A stretch of 47,520 nt of DNA from DATKRB01 sp036501425 (GTDB lineage Bacteria; Actinomycetota; Acidimicrobiia; Acidimicrobiales; RAAP-2): the NCBI GenBank assembly GCA_036501425.1, contig DASYAI010000003.1, positions 1 to 47,520 on the forward strand, in the 5' to 3' direction. A program made the translations under genes and the position numbers. The notes beneath the pieces were generated by a model, which saw nothing but the letters and a program-made list of their open reading frames with translations, was not told the DNA's origin and made no database searches. Positions 1 to 7,969 of the stretch are shown here, one piece after another; the first letter of the stretch is position 1; every line of letters begins with the position of its first letter.

Positions 1-47
1 TCGCCGAGACCAACGCCCGCACGCTGTTCAACTTCCCCCGGTCCTGA
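1..47 (+). CDS. 3' end of a gene, possibly an amidohydrolase-2 family protein (partial)
   Basis: An open frame enters from the left edge and stops at TGA 45-47. Only about 14 residues are visible (ending ETNARTLFNFPRS). The 'NAR.LF.F' tail resembles the C-terminal end of PF04909-type amidohydrolases, which often finish with a similar NARRLF helix. This is a resemblance over a very short stretch, so the function is only a suggestion. A strong hairpin follows the stop. Confidence 0.35.
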   Translation, partial: AETNARTLFNFPRS

Positions 48-84
48 GCGACCCGACCCTCGGGCCGCTCGCCGGCCCCGACGC

Positions 85-127
85 TGACCCGGTCCCGATG
101 GGGTTCGCCCCTCCGGTGACCGGGTCA
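85..127 (+). terminator. Nested hairpin after the first gene, candidate terminator
   Basis: TGACCCGGT at 85-93 pairs perfectly with ACCGGGTCA at 119-127. Inside this lies GGGG-TTCG-CCCC (100-111), a stable UUCG-capped hairpin. There is no T-run after it, so it is not a classical intrinsic terminator. In very high-GC actinobacteria U-less hairpins are often proposed as terminators. It sits 38 bp after the stop of the partial gene and before the DUF2889 gene. Confidence 0.4.
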
Positions 128-175
128 GGTCGCGTCCTCAGGCAGACGGCGCGGTCCGGCGGGTACCGTGGTCCG

Positions 176-226
176 ATGACCGCGGGTGCCCCGGAGCCGA
201 CGCCTTCCAAGCGGGACGGTCGATGA
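176..226 (+). other. 16-codon ORF overlapping the DUF2889 start
   Basis: ATG at 176 opens a 16-residue frame ending in TGA at 224-226, which overlaps the ATG of the next gene as ATGA. The geometry is that of a translationally coupled leader peptide. There is no clear ribosome binding site for the small ORF and its peptide has no recognisable motif, so it may be coincidental. Confidence 0.2.
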
Positions 227-1239
227 CCGAGGTGCGCTTCGGCCCTCGGGACCGGCAGGGCCCGAAGGCTCCCTCGGAGCGCACGCCGGTGCGGGTTCCG
301 GGGTCGGTGCGCCGCACCACGACCCTCGACGGGCTCCATCCCGACGGCCCAGGCGGCCCCACCCGGTTCGTCCTGAGGGCGCGCGACCTGCGCACGGCCG
401 CCGACGGGGCGGCTAGCGAGCTCGGACGGGTCGAGGTGCGGCTGGGGCTGGAGCGGCCCGGGGGAGTGCTGGACGTCACGTCCGACCCGCCTGAACCGCG
501 CCTCGGCCAGCTCGTCGGTACGGACCCTTCGGTCGGGTGGCGGCGCAGGGTCGCCGCGCTCCTGCCCGACCACGGCGACGATCGGTCGCTCCTGTATCTC
601 GTTCTCGACGCGCTGTCGGCATGGCTCGGTCTGTCGCGCTTCGCTCTGCACGCCGCAGGCGACGCCGCCGGGCAGGAGGCGCTGCCGGCCGGGGTCCGGT
701 TCGATCTGAGGTCGCGCGTCGACCTGTGCGCCGGGTGGCAGGCCGGGGGGACGTTGCTCGGCCTGGTCGGGTCCGGGCAGTCCGGCGGCCAGTTCGTCCA
801 GCCCCTGGCACCGGTGCTCGAGTCCGCCGACGACCCACTCGGCTGGCACTCGAGCGACCCCCTGCCGCCGTTCGGGGCCCGACGGCGCCGCCGGGTCGAC
901 GTGATCGCCGGCTCGCCGGTGGTGGTCGATGCGATGTTCCGGGACACCGCGGTCGACGCCGAGGGCCGCGAGGGTGTGCTGCACGAGTACTCGGTGGCCC
1001 TGACCGTGGACCCCGACAGCATGACCGTGCTGTCGGCGGAGGCGGAGCCGCGGTCGCTGCCCTACCAGGAGTGTCCCGAGGCGCGGGTCAGCGCGGCGCA
1101 GCTGGTGGGTCACGACGTGCGGAGCATGCGCACCTTCGTCGGGCACGAGCTGCGGGGCACGACGACGTGCACCCACCTGAACGAGCTCTACCGCACGTTC
1201 GGGGACATCGGGGCGCTGGTGGCGCTCGTGAGGTCCTAG
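223..1239 (+). CDS. DUF2889 domain-containing protein (copy 1)
   Basis: A 338-residue soluble protein with no signal peptide. The last ~110 residues carry the DUF2889 pattern: a strand with VVVDAMFRDT, then LHEYSV.L..D, AEPRSLPY and finally the Cys-Thr-His-Leu signature (TTTCTHLNELY, about residues 313-323). A second copy lies at 7970-9007; both share the opening R.PGSVRRT, a DVCAGW/DLCAGW motif and the CTHLN end, so they are paralogues. The shared N-terminus supports this start. No biochemical function is known to me for DUF2889. The EthD-like gene starts 25 bp downstream on the same strand, so they are likely co-transcribed. Confidence 0.75.
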   Translation: MTEVRFGPRDRQGPKAPSERTPVRVPGSVRRTTTLDGLHPDGPGGPTRFVLRARDLRTAADGAASELGRVEVRLGLERPGGVLDVTSDPPEPRLGQLVGTDPSVGWRRRVAALLPDHGDDRSLLYLVLDALSAWLGLSRFALHAAGDAAGQEALPAGVRFDLRSRVDLCAGWQAGGTLLGLVGSGQSGGQFVQPLAPVLESADDPLGWHSSDPLPPFGARRRRRVDVIAGSPVVVDAMFRDTAVDAEGREGVLHEYSVALTVDPDSMTVLSAEAEPRSLPYQECPEARVSAAQLVGHDVRSMRTFVGHELRGTTTCTHLNELYRTFGDIGALVALVRS

Positions 1240-1264
1240 CGCCGGCGCGGCCGGAGACGGGAGA

Positions 1265-2020
1265 GTGATGCAGGTCAACGGGATCCAGGTGACGTTCCTC
1301 GATATTCCGCCGGAGTACACCGAGGAGTACAACCGCTGGTACGACCTCGACCACATGCCCGAGCACGTGTCGAAGGCCGACGTGCTGATGGGGCGCCGCT
1401 ACGTCGCCCCGCGCTCGATGCGGGGCCTTCCGGCGTCGCTGGTCGGCGAGGCCTTCGGGGGGCACCCGCCCTACCTGAGCCTGTACGGCTTCGGGGGCCC
1501 GCTCGACATGACGAGCGACGAGGCGCGCCAGGGATGGCGGGCCAAGGACCGCACGATCGTCAAGCAGGGCCGCTACTGGCTGAAGGGGCACGGCACCGGG
1601 GGCGGCATGTTCCGCCTGGCCGAAGCGATCGCCCGCCCCGGATGCCTCGTGTCCGAGGACGCCGTGCCCTACCTCGAGCACCGGGGCATCATCGTCGCCT
1701 ACGGGACTGCGCCCTCGCCCGAACGGCGATCCGAGGCGGTGGCGTGGTGGCGGGACACCCACCTGGTCGACCTGTTCACGGCACCCGGGGTGCTGGCCGC
1801 CCTGCGCTGCGACCCGGTCGACGCCGCCGACCCCCACGTGCTGCACCTCATCTTGTGCGAGGAGTCCCCGGCGGTCGTCATGCCCCGCATCGAGACCGTG
1901 CTGCGCTACCAGGGCGCCATGGGCCGCTTTCCGGCGTTCGGCGGGGTCTACGAACCCGAGTGCTTCCTGCCTTATGCGTGGATCGTCCCGCTCGAGTACG
2001 ACTTCGACTTCGACGGTTGA
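1265..2020 (+). CDS. EthD/Dabb-like tandem dimeric alpha-beta barrel protein
   Basis: 251 residues. The N-terminal half has EYNRWYDLDHMPEHV (about residues 20-35), the hallmark of EthD-like ferredoxin-fold domains ('YN.WYd.eHlPe'). The second half repeats a weaker version (AVAWWRDTHLVDLF..PGV), so the chain probably holds two such domains forming an internal pseudo-dimer. Such proteins bind or process small organic substrates, but no substrate can be read here. The start is GTG 1265, 8 bp after GGAG (1253-1256); the next codon is an ATG that could be used instead. It follows DUF2889 copy 1 by 25 bp, suggesting a two-gene operon. Confidence 0.65.
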   Translation: MMQVNGIQVTFLDIPPEYTEEYNRWYDLDHMPEHVSKADVLMGRRYVAPRSMRGLPASLVGEAFGGHPPYLSLYGFGGPLDMTSDEARQGWRAKDRTIVKQGRYWLKGHGTGGGMFRLAEAIARPGCLVSEDAVPYLEHRGIIVAYGTAPSPERRSEAVAWWRDTHLVDLFTAPGVLAALRCDPVDAADPHVLHLILCEESPAVVMPRIETVLRYQGAMGRFPAFGGVYEPECFLPYAWIVPLEYDFDFDG

Positions 2021-2079
2021 GGGTGCCCCGCGATCGGGCCGACTGGCCCGACCCTGCCCCGAGTGGTTCACTACCCCCG

Positions 2080-2649
2080 ATGGATGCCGCCCTCGAGGAG
2101 GCCGAGCACCGGCCGACCGCCATCGACGGCCTGTGGGTGCTGCGGCCCAAGACCGTCGGCGACGACCGGGGCGCCATCCGCGAGCTCTTCCGGGCCTCCA
2201 CGTTCGAGGGCGCGGGGCTCGCGCTCGAGCGTCCCTGGGCCCAGATGAACCTCACCGAGACCCGCCGGGGCGCCGTCCGGGGCCTGCACGGCGAGACGAT
2301 GACCAAGCTGGTCGGCGTGGTCGCCGGTGCGGCCTTCGGGGCCTACGTCGACGCCCGGCCCGTCTCGGCCACCTTCGGCCAGGTCGCGACGGTGGAGCTC
2401 ACCCGCGGGGTGCAGGTGCTCGTTCCGGCCGGTGTCTGCAATGGCTTCCAGTCGATCAGCGACGAGCCGAGCCAGTACCTCTACTGCTTCACCGACGAGT
2501 GGCGCCCGGGCATGGCGGGAACGGCGGTCAACGCCTTCGATCCCGACCTGGCCATCGCGTGGCCCATCGGGGTCGACCCCGAGGACCGGGCCATGGTCTC
2601 GGCCAAGGACGCCGCGCTGCCCCCGTTGCGGTCGCTCGGCGACGGGTGA
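2080..2649 (+). CDS. RmlC-like dTDP-4-dehydrorhamnose 3,5-epimerase family protein
   Basis: 189 residues, the usual length of the RmlC cupin family, which epimerises dTDP-4-keto-6-deoxy sugars for cell-surface or glycoside sugars. Visible are the opening 'DDRGAIRELF', the catalytic-base motif RGLHGE (His70), the cupin strand VLVPAGVCNGFQS and YLYCFTDEW with the Tyr pair (Y133/Y135). In typical RmlC the last strand reads 'G.aHGF'; here Asn121 replaces that His, so the catalytic dyad partner may differ (a 5-epimerase or other subtype). No other rhamnose genes are nearby and no clear ribosome binding site is seen; ATG 2080 is the only good start. Confidence 0.7.
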   Translation: MDAALEEAEHRPTAIDGLWVLRPKTVGDDRGAIRELFRASTFEGAGLALERPWAQMNLTETRRGAVRGLHGETMTKLVGVVAGAAFGAYVDARPVSATFGQVATVELTRGVQVLVPAGVCNGFQSISDEPSQYLYCFTDEWRPGMAGTAVNAFDPDLAIAWPIGVDPEDRAMVSAKDAALPPLRSLGDG

Positions 2650-2681
2650 CATCGGCGCCCGGTTTGGGTAACGGTGGGGCC

Positions 2682-3197
2682 ATGACGAGCGTGGACCTGC
2701 TGGTGGACGCCTTCGAGCGGATTCGGGACGCGGTGTACCCGGCGGTCAACGGGCTCTCTCCCCATGACCTGGAGTTCCGCCCCGAACCCGGGACCAACTC
2801 CATTGCCTGGCTGGTGTGGCACCTGACCCGAATCCAAGACGACCATGTCGCCGCGCTCGCCGAGCGTCCCCAGGTCTGGCTGGGGGACGGGTGGGCGGAG
2901 CGGTTCGCCCTGGCGCTCGAGCCGTCGGACACCGGCTACGGGCACGGCCCGGAGCAGGTGGCCATCGTGCGCGCCACGGCCGAGCAGCTGCTCGGGTACT
3001 TCGACGACGTGCACGACCGGACGCTGGGCTTCGTCCGGACGCTGTCGGAGCCGTCGCTGGCCGCCGTGGTCGACCGCGCCTGGGACCCGCCGGTCACCAT
3101 GGCGGTCCGACTGGTGAGTGTGGTCGCCGACGACCTCCAGCACGCCGGCCAGGCCGCGTACGCCCGCGGCATGCTCGAGCGGACCGCGGCCCGCTGA
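2682..3197 (+). CDS. DinB-fold / mycothiol-dependent maleylpyruvate isomerase-like protein (DUF664)
   Basis: 171 residues. The pattern LLVDAFERIRD, then SIAWLVWHLTRIQDDHVAAL and a late DDLQHAGQAAYARG is typical of the DinB/DUF664 four-helix family. The histidines in WHL and LQHAGQ, with His/Asp in DDH, would form the metal site. Members include mycothiol-dependent enzymes and putative transferases; the substrate is unknown. ATG 2682 follows a GGTGGGG tract. It starts 32 bp after the RmlC-like gene and may be co-transcribed. Confidence 0.7.
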   Translation: MTSVDLLVDAFERIRDAVYPAVNGLSPHDLEFRPEPGTNSIAWLVWHLTRIQDDHVAALAERPQVWLGDGWAERFALALEPSDTGYGHGPEQVAIVRATAEQLLGYFDDVHDRTLGFVRTLSEPSLAAVVDRAWDPPVTMAVRLVSVVADDLQHAGQAAYARGMLERTAAR

Positions 3198-3229
3198 GCG
3201 GCGACCCCGGCCCGCGGCGACCCCGGCCC
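3198..3229. repeat. 16-bp tandem duplication directly after a stop codon
   Basis: GCGGCGACCCCGGCCC occurs twice head to tail (3198-3213 and 3214-3229), starting at the first base after the TGA of the DinB-fold gene. It lies in the gap before the convergent MaoC gene. No function is evident. Confidence 0.8.
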
Positions 3230-3330
3230 GACACGCCGCCTGCACCTCGTTGCGCGACCCCGGCCACCCGGTCGACGTCGTTTCGAGGAGCCGGTCGACC
3301 TCGTCGCGAGGAGCGCGGGGAGCGGGTGCC

Positions 3331-3738
3331 TCAGCCGGCTGGAAGGGCGACCGTCGCCGTGCCGGGGGTCATCACGGTGCCCTCCTCGGTCTGGGTCCAC
3401 ACCTCCAGGTCGACCAGGGTCTCGCCGCCCTCGGGGCGCACCGCGACGACCCGGCCCCCGGCGATGGTCCGCAGCCCGCGCAGGTTCGGGGCGCGCATCT
3501 GGCACGCCACCGAAACGATCCGTCCCTCGTCGCCCATCCACTGGCGGAGCAGGGCGTGCAGGTAGGCGACCTGCAGGTTGCCCATCCCGAACGCGCCGGC
3601 GTTGCCCGCCGCCTTTCCGGCGTCGTCGTCCATGTGGATGGGGACGAACTCCTCGTTGACGGCGGCGTAGCGGTTCCACGCGTGGAACCCCGACATCCGC
3701 TCGAACGTGGGGAGCTCTTGTCCGACCTCGGCGTCCAT
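3331..3738 (-). CDS. MaoC-like hot-dog dehydratase/hydratase (small subunit-like)
   Basis: 135 residues, one hot-dog domain. The hydratase-2 region reads YAAVNEEFVPIHMDDDAG; His35 is kept, but the usual 'D.NP.H' has Glu-Phe-Val-Pro-Ile-His, so the catalytic Asp is not in its normal place. GNLQVAYLHALLRQW matches the MaoC core helix. Its ATG overlaps the upstream gene's TGA (ATGA at 3735-3740), so the two products are probably made in equal amounts and pair as a heteromer, as in split MaoC systems for enoyl-CoA hydration. The acyl-CoA substrate is unknown. Confidence 0.7.
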   Translation of the reverse strand: MDAEVGQELPTFERMSGFHAWNRYAAVNEEFVPIHMDDDAGKAAGNAGAFGMGNLQVAYLHALLRQWMGDEGRIVSVACQMRAPNLRGLRTIAGGRVVAVRPEGGETLVDLEVWTQTEEGTVMTPGTATVALPAG

Positions 3739-4265
3739 CAGTACCGCAGCCCGGTCGAACGGCTGATCCGCACCATCTCGTCCCCTTGGTTCGTCCATGT
3801 GGTCTCGGTCACCGTGATCAGCATCAACCCGAGCCGGGTGGGTCGCTCGCGGTACTCGACCAGCTTGGTCAGGCCCGACGTGATGACGTCGCCGGGCCGC
3901 ATGCGCACCCCGTGCTCCATCTCGATGCCGCCGTTCAGCACGAAGTTGGTCTCGGGAGACGCGATGCCGAGCGAGCCCTCGGGCCCGCTGCCTCGTACCG
4001 CGCCCTCGAAGTTGGTCGGCAGGTTGGGTCCGTCGGCGGTGATCCAGGCGAAGGGGTTGAACTCCTCGGGGGCCACCACACCCCCGTACGAGGTGGTGGC
4101 GGCGTACTCCTCGTCCCAGAAGAGCCGGGGCGGGGCCTCCGGGTAGTAGATGGCGAGCGCCCACCGGCGGATGTCGGACAGCGAGATGGGGAGCGATTTG
4201 CGGGCGCTCCCGTACTCCCGTCCGACCGCGGCGCGCATCTCGTCGGAGATCCAGCTGTCGGGCAC
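3738..4265 (-). CDS. FAS1-like / MaoC N-terminal dehydratase-like protein (partner subunit)
   Basis: With GTG 4265 as start it has 175 residues beginning VPDSWISDEMRAAVG, close to the usual opening of 'MaoC dehydratase N-terminal domain' proteins. Other visible features are RRWALAIYYPEAPPRLFWD, a SYGGVVAP turn and ETNFVLNGGIEMEH. In the family these hot-dog domains pair with an active MaoC subunit. The frame stays open to ATG 4355, but that start would overlap the divergent MFS gene, so the internal GTG is preferred. It is translationally coupled to the MaoC gene downstream. Confidence 0.65.
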   Translation of the reverse strand: MPDSWISDEMRAAVGREYGSARKSLPISLSDIRRWALAIYYPEAPPRLFWDEEYAATTSYGGVVAPEEFNPFAWITADGPNLPTNFEGAVRGSGPEGSLGIASPETNFVLNGGIEMEHGVRMRPGDVITSGLTKLVEYRERPTRLGLMLITVTETTWTNQGDEMVRISRSTGLRY

Positions 4266-4344
4266 GCCGTGAGGATAATGGATCGGCGCGCCACCGACAT
4301 GGCCGACGGTGTGGACACGGGGGGCCGGTAGGCTCCGCGCTCGG

Positions 4345-5625
4345 ATGCCGTCCATCGAACCCGACGGGCCGGCCGGGCCCCGGGTTCATCGGTGGACCCA
4401 TCCCGCGGTGGTGGCCGTGGCGGTCTGCGCCTTCGCCTCGGGGTTCGGGCAGTTCGGGGTGGTGGCGGCGCTGGGCGACGTGGCCCAGGCCTTCGGGCAG
4501 GTGCGCCACGGCGCGACGTTCGCCGACCAGGCGGGGCTGTCGGGGAGCCAGCTCGGCGCCGGTCTGGCCATCATCCGGTTGGCCTCGTTGGGCGGGCTGC
4601 CGGTCACCGCCCTCGCCGACCGCTACGGCCGACGGCGGATGCTCCTGGCCACCGTCTGCGGTGGCCTGGCGCTGACCGCGGTCGCCGCGGCCAGCCCGAG
4701 CTACTGGTGGTTCGTGGCGATCTTCGCCTGTGGCCGGCCCCTGCTCACCGCCACCAACGGCCTGGCCCAGGTCGCCGCGGCCGAGCAGACCTCGTCCTCG
4801 GACCGCGCCAAGGCGATCGCCCTAGTCACCGCCGGCTACGGGATCGGGGCCGGCGCCATCGCCCTCGTGCACAGCGCCACGTCCGCGGCCCTCGGGTTCC
4901 GGGGCACCTTCGCCCTCGCCCTGGTGCCCCTCGGCCTCACCCCCCTGCTGCGGCGATGGGTGAGCGAGCCGGACCGTTTCGGCGCCATCGCCCACGACCC
5001 CGCACTCCGGGTCCCGGTCGTCGGGGCGGTTGCCCGTCCCTTCCGCCGCCGGCTGGCGGTGGTGGCGGTGCTGGCCTTCGTGGTCTCGGTCATCACCGGT
5101 CCGGCCAACAGCTTCGTGTTCCTCTTCGCCCAGAACATCCTGCACCAGAGCGGGCTGGTGACCGGCGGCATGGTGGTGGGGGCGGGAGTGACCGGCGTGA
5201 GCGGGCTCGCCGTCGGAAGGTGGTCCGCCGACCGGTTGGGCCGGCGGGTGACCGGCGCGTGCGCCATGGTCGCGGTCGCCGGCTGCGGCATCGTGACCTA
5301 CTCGGGCTCGCCGGGGACGCTCGTGGCGGGGTACGTCCTCGGGGTGCTCGGGACGTCGGTGCTCGCCCCGGCTGCCGGCGCGCTGCTCAACGAGCTGTTC
5401 CCGACCTCGGTCCGGGCGTCGGCGACCGGATGGTCCATCGCCGCCGGCGTGCTCGGCGCCGTGGCCGGGCTGTTGGCCTTCGGCGCCGTCGCCGGCGCCC
5501 ACGACCGGTTCTCCCTCGCCGCGGTCGTGACCTTCGTGCCCGCGGCGGCCACGGCGCCGCTCTTCTGGCTCCTCCCCGAGACCCGGGGCCGTGAGCCCGA
5601 GGACCTGTGGTCCACCACGCCGTGA
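4345..5625 (+). CDS. MFS transporter
   Basis: 426 residues with about 12 hydrophobic segments. The loop after the second helix has ALADRYGRRRMLL, the MFS motif A (G/A-x3-D-R-x-G-R-R), and a second such loop, SADRLGRRVTG, opens the C-terminal half. The chain ends LLPETRGREPEDL, like sugar/metabolite:H+ symporters. Substrate unknown. ATG 4345 is preferred over in-frame GTG 4309 because it leaves ~80 bp for divergent promoters with the MaoC pair. No strong ribosome binding site is visible. Confidence 0.8.
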   Translation: MPSIEPDGPAGPRVHRWTHPAVVAVAVCAFASGFGQFGVVAALGDVAQAFGQVRHGATFADQAGLSGSQLGAGLAIIRLASLGGLPVTALADRYGRRRMLLATVCGGLALTAVAAASPSYWWFVAIFACGRPLLTATNGLAQVAAAEQTSSSDRAKAIALVTAGYGIGAGAIALVHSATSAALGFRGTFALALVPLGLTPLLRRWVSEPDRFGAIAHDPALRVPVVGAVARPFRRRLAVVAVLAFVVSVITGPANSFVFLFAQNILHQSGLVTGGMVVGAGVTGVSGLAVGRWSADRLGRRVTGACAMVAVAGCGIVTYSGSPGTLVAGYVLGVLGTSVLAPAAGALLNELFPTSVRASATGWSIAAGVLGAVAGLLAFGAVAGAHDRFSLAAVVTFVPAAATAPLFWLLPETRGREPEDLWSTTP

Positions 5626-5689
5626 GGCCCGGTAACCGTGGGAGGATCGGTGACCGGCCTCGGTCGAATCGGACTCGGACGAACCCGCA

Positions 5690-5719
5690 GGCCCGGGCTC
5701 GGCGGGCCCGGGCTCGGCG
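5690..5719. repeat. 15-bp tandem duplication in a convergent gap
   Basis: GGCCCGGGCTCGGCG is present twice without spacer (5690-5704, 5705-5719). A partial third copy occurs near 5763, inside the end of the neighbouring hydrolase gene. It lies between the convergent MFS and hydrolase genes. Confidence 0.75.
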
Positions 5720-5737
5720 ACCGGCCCCGCCTCGGGG

Positions 5738-7078
5738 TCACCCGAGGGCCGCGGCCACGTCGCGGGCCCGGGCTCGCATCGGCGGGGCGTCGGCGCCCCG
5801 GAGCGCCCCGGAGGCCACCAGCCGGTCCACCGCAGCGCCCCACCGGCTGACGTAGTCCGCCGCGCTCGGGTAGAGGGCGTCGAGCCGAAGGGGAGCGAAC
5901 GGTCGGTACCCCCCGAACAGCGGTGCCTGGCCCGTCCCGAGGCACAGGCCCCGGTACTCGCCGATGGGCACCTCCAGCTCGGGAAGCCGGATCCCCCCGA
6001 CGGCGTTGCCCAGGTCGTCGCGGCGGATGGCCGCCCGCGCCCCGCCCTCGGTGGCGATCGGGCGCTGGGCGGGCGGCGCCACCCCGTCTCGCACCCAGCG
6101 GTCGAGGTGTCCGACGGCCGCCTCGTGGACCGGGGCCCAGCTGAGAGGATTGGGGGCCCACCGGCCGGGGTCCGGCGCTCCGATCGGCGTTCCGGGGGCG
6201 TGAGCGGTCCCGGCCACCTCCCACAGCCGGAACGAGTCGGTGTCGGCGATCCCCAGGCGGGCGGTGGCGGGAGCCTCGAACTCGCTGTTGACCACCAGGA
6301 CGGGGATCCCGAGATCGTCGCGGACCCTGACCGGCACCCCACCCGAGGCGACCGGGCCGTCGTCGAGGCGGGGAGCTCGCCCTTCCCAGACGCTCAGCAG
6401 GTAGCCGTCGAACAGCTGGTCGGCACCATGCAGGCCGTTGGCGTACGCGACCAGTCGCATCGCGGACTGCGACGCCCCCACGGCCAGCAGGCGGCCGACC
6501 TCGAGGCCCCCCAGCGGATCGACCGGGCCGAGGCGCTCGGGCCCCACCGCCCGGGCCGCCTGGGCGAAGATGTCGAAGCAGGCGGGCTCGCCCGGGTGCA
6601 CCAGGCTGCCGTAGCGCTCGGGGTCGGCGTCGACCAAGGGCGCCCCCGATCCGACACCCCTCGCACCCCTGGGACCGGTGCCCATCGGCAGCCCGTAGAG
6701 GCCCGCCTGCTGGGCACTGACCCCCACCCAGGCGTAGCCCTCGTAGAGGGCGTCGCCGTCGGGCCGCCCGGACTCGAACCCGGCCGACACGTTCTGCCAC
6801 TGCACCAGCACCGTGCCGTTGAAGGTGGCCCGCTCGCGGGGTCGGACCACCAGCAGCCGGGTCCGATAGGGCGCCCGGCCGATCTCGACCGCCGTCCACC
6901 GCCCGTCGGGGGAGGGCAGCCCGTCCCCGCCGTTCTCGTACCCGGTCGCCGTGCCCTCGACGAGGTACTCCTCGCACACGTACCCGCTGGGTCCCAGGTC
7001 CCGGTTGGGCGCTCCCCAGGGCCGACGGGCGCCGGTGACGGGTCCGGTGACGAGCGCCGTTCGACGTGCCGGTGGCAT
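5738..7078 (-). CDS. Alpha/beta hydrolase domain-containing protein (Abhydrolase_10 type)
   Basis: 446 residues. The N-terminal strand-rich part (SGYVCEEYLVEGTATGY, then FNGTVLVQWQNVSAG) is typical of the 'alpha/beta hydrolase domain' family common in actinobacteria. The nucleophile elbow is GASQSAMRL (Ser205) and the probable catalytic His is in GTAHAPG (His292). Family members act as esterases or lactonases of uncertain substrate. No signal peptide is seen. It lies 15 bp downstream of the GNAT gene on the same strand, so an operon is likely. Confidence 0.7.
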   Translation of the reverse strand: MPPARRTALVTGPVTGARRPWGAPNRDLGPSGYVCEEYLVEGTATGYENGGDGLPSPDGRWTAVEIGRAPYRTRLLVVRPRERATFNGTVLVQWQNVSAGFESGRPDGDALYEGYAWVGVSAQQAGLYGLPMGTGPRGARGVGSGAPLVDADPERYGSLVHPGEPACFDIFAQAARAVGPERLGPVDPLGGLEVGRLLAVGASQSAMRLVAYANGLHGADQLFDGYLLSVWEGRAPRLDDGPVASGGVPVRVRDDLGIPVLVVNSEFEAPATARLGIADTDSFRLWEVAGTAHAPGTPIGAPDPGRWAPNPLSWAPVHEAAVGHLDRWVRDGVAPPAQRPIATEGGARAAIRRDDLGNAVGGIRLPELEVPIGEYRGLCLGTGQAPLFGGYRPFAPLRLDALYPSAADYVSRWGAAVDRLVASGALRGADAPPMRARARDVAAALG

Positions 7079-7093
7079 GCCCCGGCTCGATCC

Positions 7094-7810
7094 CTACCGG
7101 CCCAGGGCCTGGCGGGTCAGCGCCGACAACGCCCGGCGCTGGCGGCCCTCGGCGTCGAAGTTCGCCGGGTCGAGCCAGGCGTCGAGGGCCGAGCGCACCG
7201 GCGGCCAGTCGGCGTCGGTCATCGCGAACCACGCCGTGTCGCGGTTCCGGCCCCGCACCACCTTCGCCTGCCGGAACGTCCCCTCGTAGGTGAACCCCAG
7301 CCGGCACGCCGCCCGGCGAGAGGGCTCGTTGAGCGCGTCGCACTTCCACTCGCACCGCCGGTAGCCCAGGTCGAACGCGTGGCGGAGCAGGAGCGCCAGG
7401 GCGTCGGTGGCGACGGCGGAGCGCCGAACCCCCGGGCTGAGCGCCACGTGGGCGATCTCGCACGCCCCGTCGTCGGGGACGATCCGGGCGTAGGCGACCA
7501 CCCCGGCGGCGGTGGCCCGGCGCCGGTCGACGATGGCGAAGGCCACCAGCTGGTCGTCGCCCGCGAAGCCCTCCATCCAGGTCCGGTAGGCGAGCAGGTC
7601 GGGGAACGGGCCGTAGGGGAGGTACGTCCACATGCGCCCGTCGTCGGCCCCGTTGGCGGCGTGAAGGTCGTCCACGTGGCGGGGCACGTCGAGCGGCTCG
7701 AGCGTGGCGTAGCGACCGGTCAGCTCGACCGGCGTGATCGGCGGCCGACGCTCCCAGCCGGTCACCACCGGCCCGACCGGCTGCCCCCACGCGTCGGTGT
7801 CCTCGGCCAC
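7094..7810 (-). CDS. GNAT family N-acetyltransferase (RimJ/RimL-like)
   Basis: 238 residues. The opening 'GQPVGPVVTGWERRPP' followed by LTGRYATLEPLD is the stereotyped start of a RimL-like GNAT subgroup. The acetyl-CoA binding strand appears as CEIAHVALSPGVRRSAVATDAL, and later RRCEWKCDALNEPSRRAACRLGF.YEGTFRQ matches the C-terminal fold. GTG 7810 is chosen because homologues begin here; the frame remains open much further upstream, but only as antisense of the DUF2889 gene. It heads a probable operon with the alpha/beta hydrolase. The acetyl acceptor is unknown. Confidence 0.75.
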   Translation of the reverse strand: MAEDTDAWGQPVGPVVTGWERRPPITPVELTGRYATLEPLDVPRHVDDLHAANGADDGRMWTYLPYGPFPDLLAYRTWMEGFAGDDQLVAFAIVDRRRATAAGVVAYARIVPDDGACEIAHVALSPGVRRSAVATDALALLLRHAFDLGYRRCEWKCDALNEPSRRAACRLGFTYEGTFRQAKVVRGRNRDTAWFAMTDADWPPVRSALDAWLDPANFDAEGRQRRALSALTRQALGR

Positions 7811-7969
7811 GGTCGACCATCTTGGGCCACGGCGGCCTGCACCGCCAGGCCGTTCGCCCGGCCGCCCTGCCCGGAGTTGCCCGGAGTGCCCCGCCCCCCA
7901 CCTGCCCCCACCTGGCCCTCGGCAGCCCCGGGGCGGCGCTCGGAGCCGCAACGCCGCTAGCGTGTCGTC

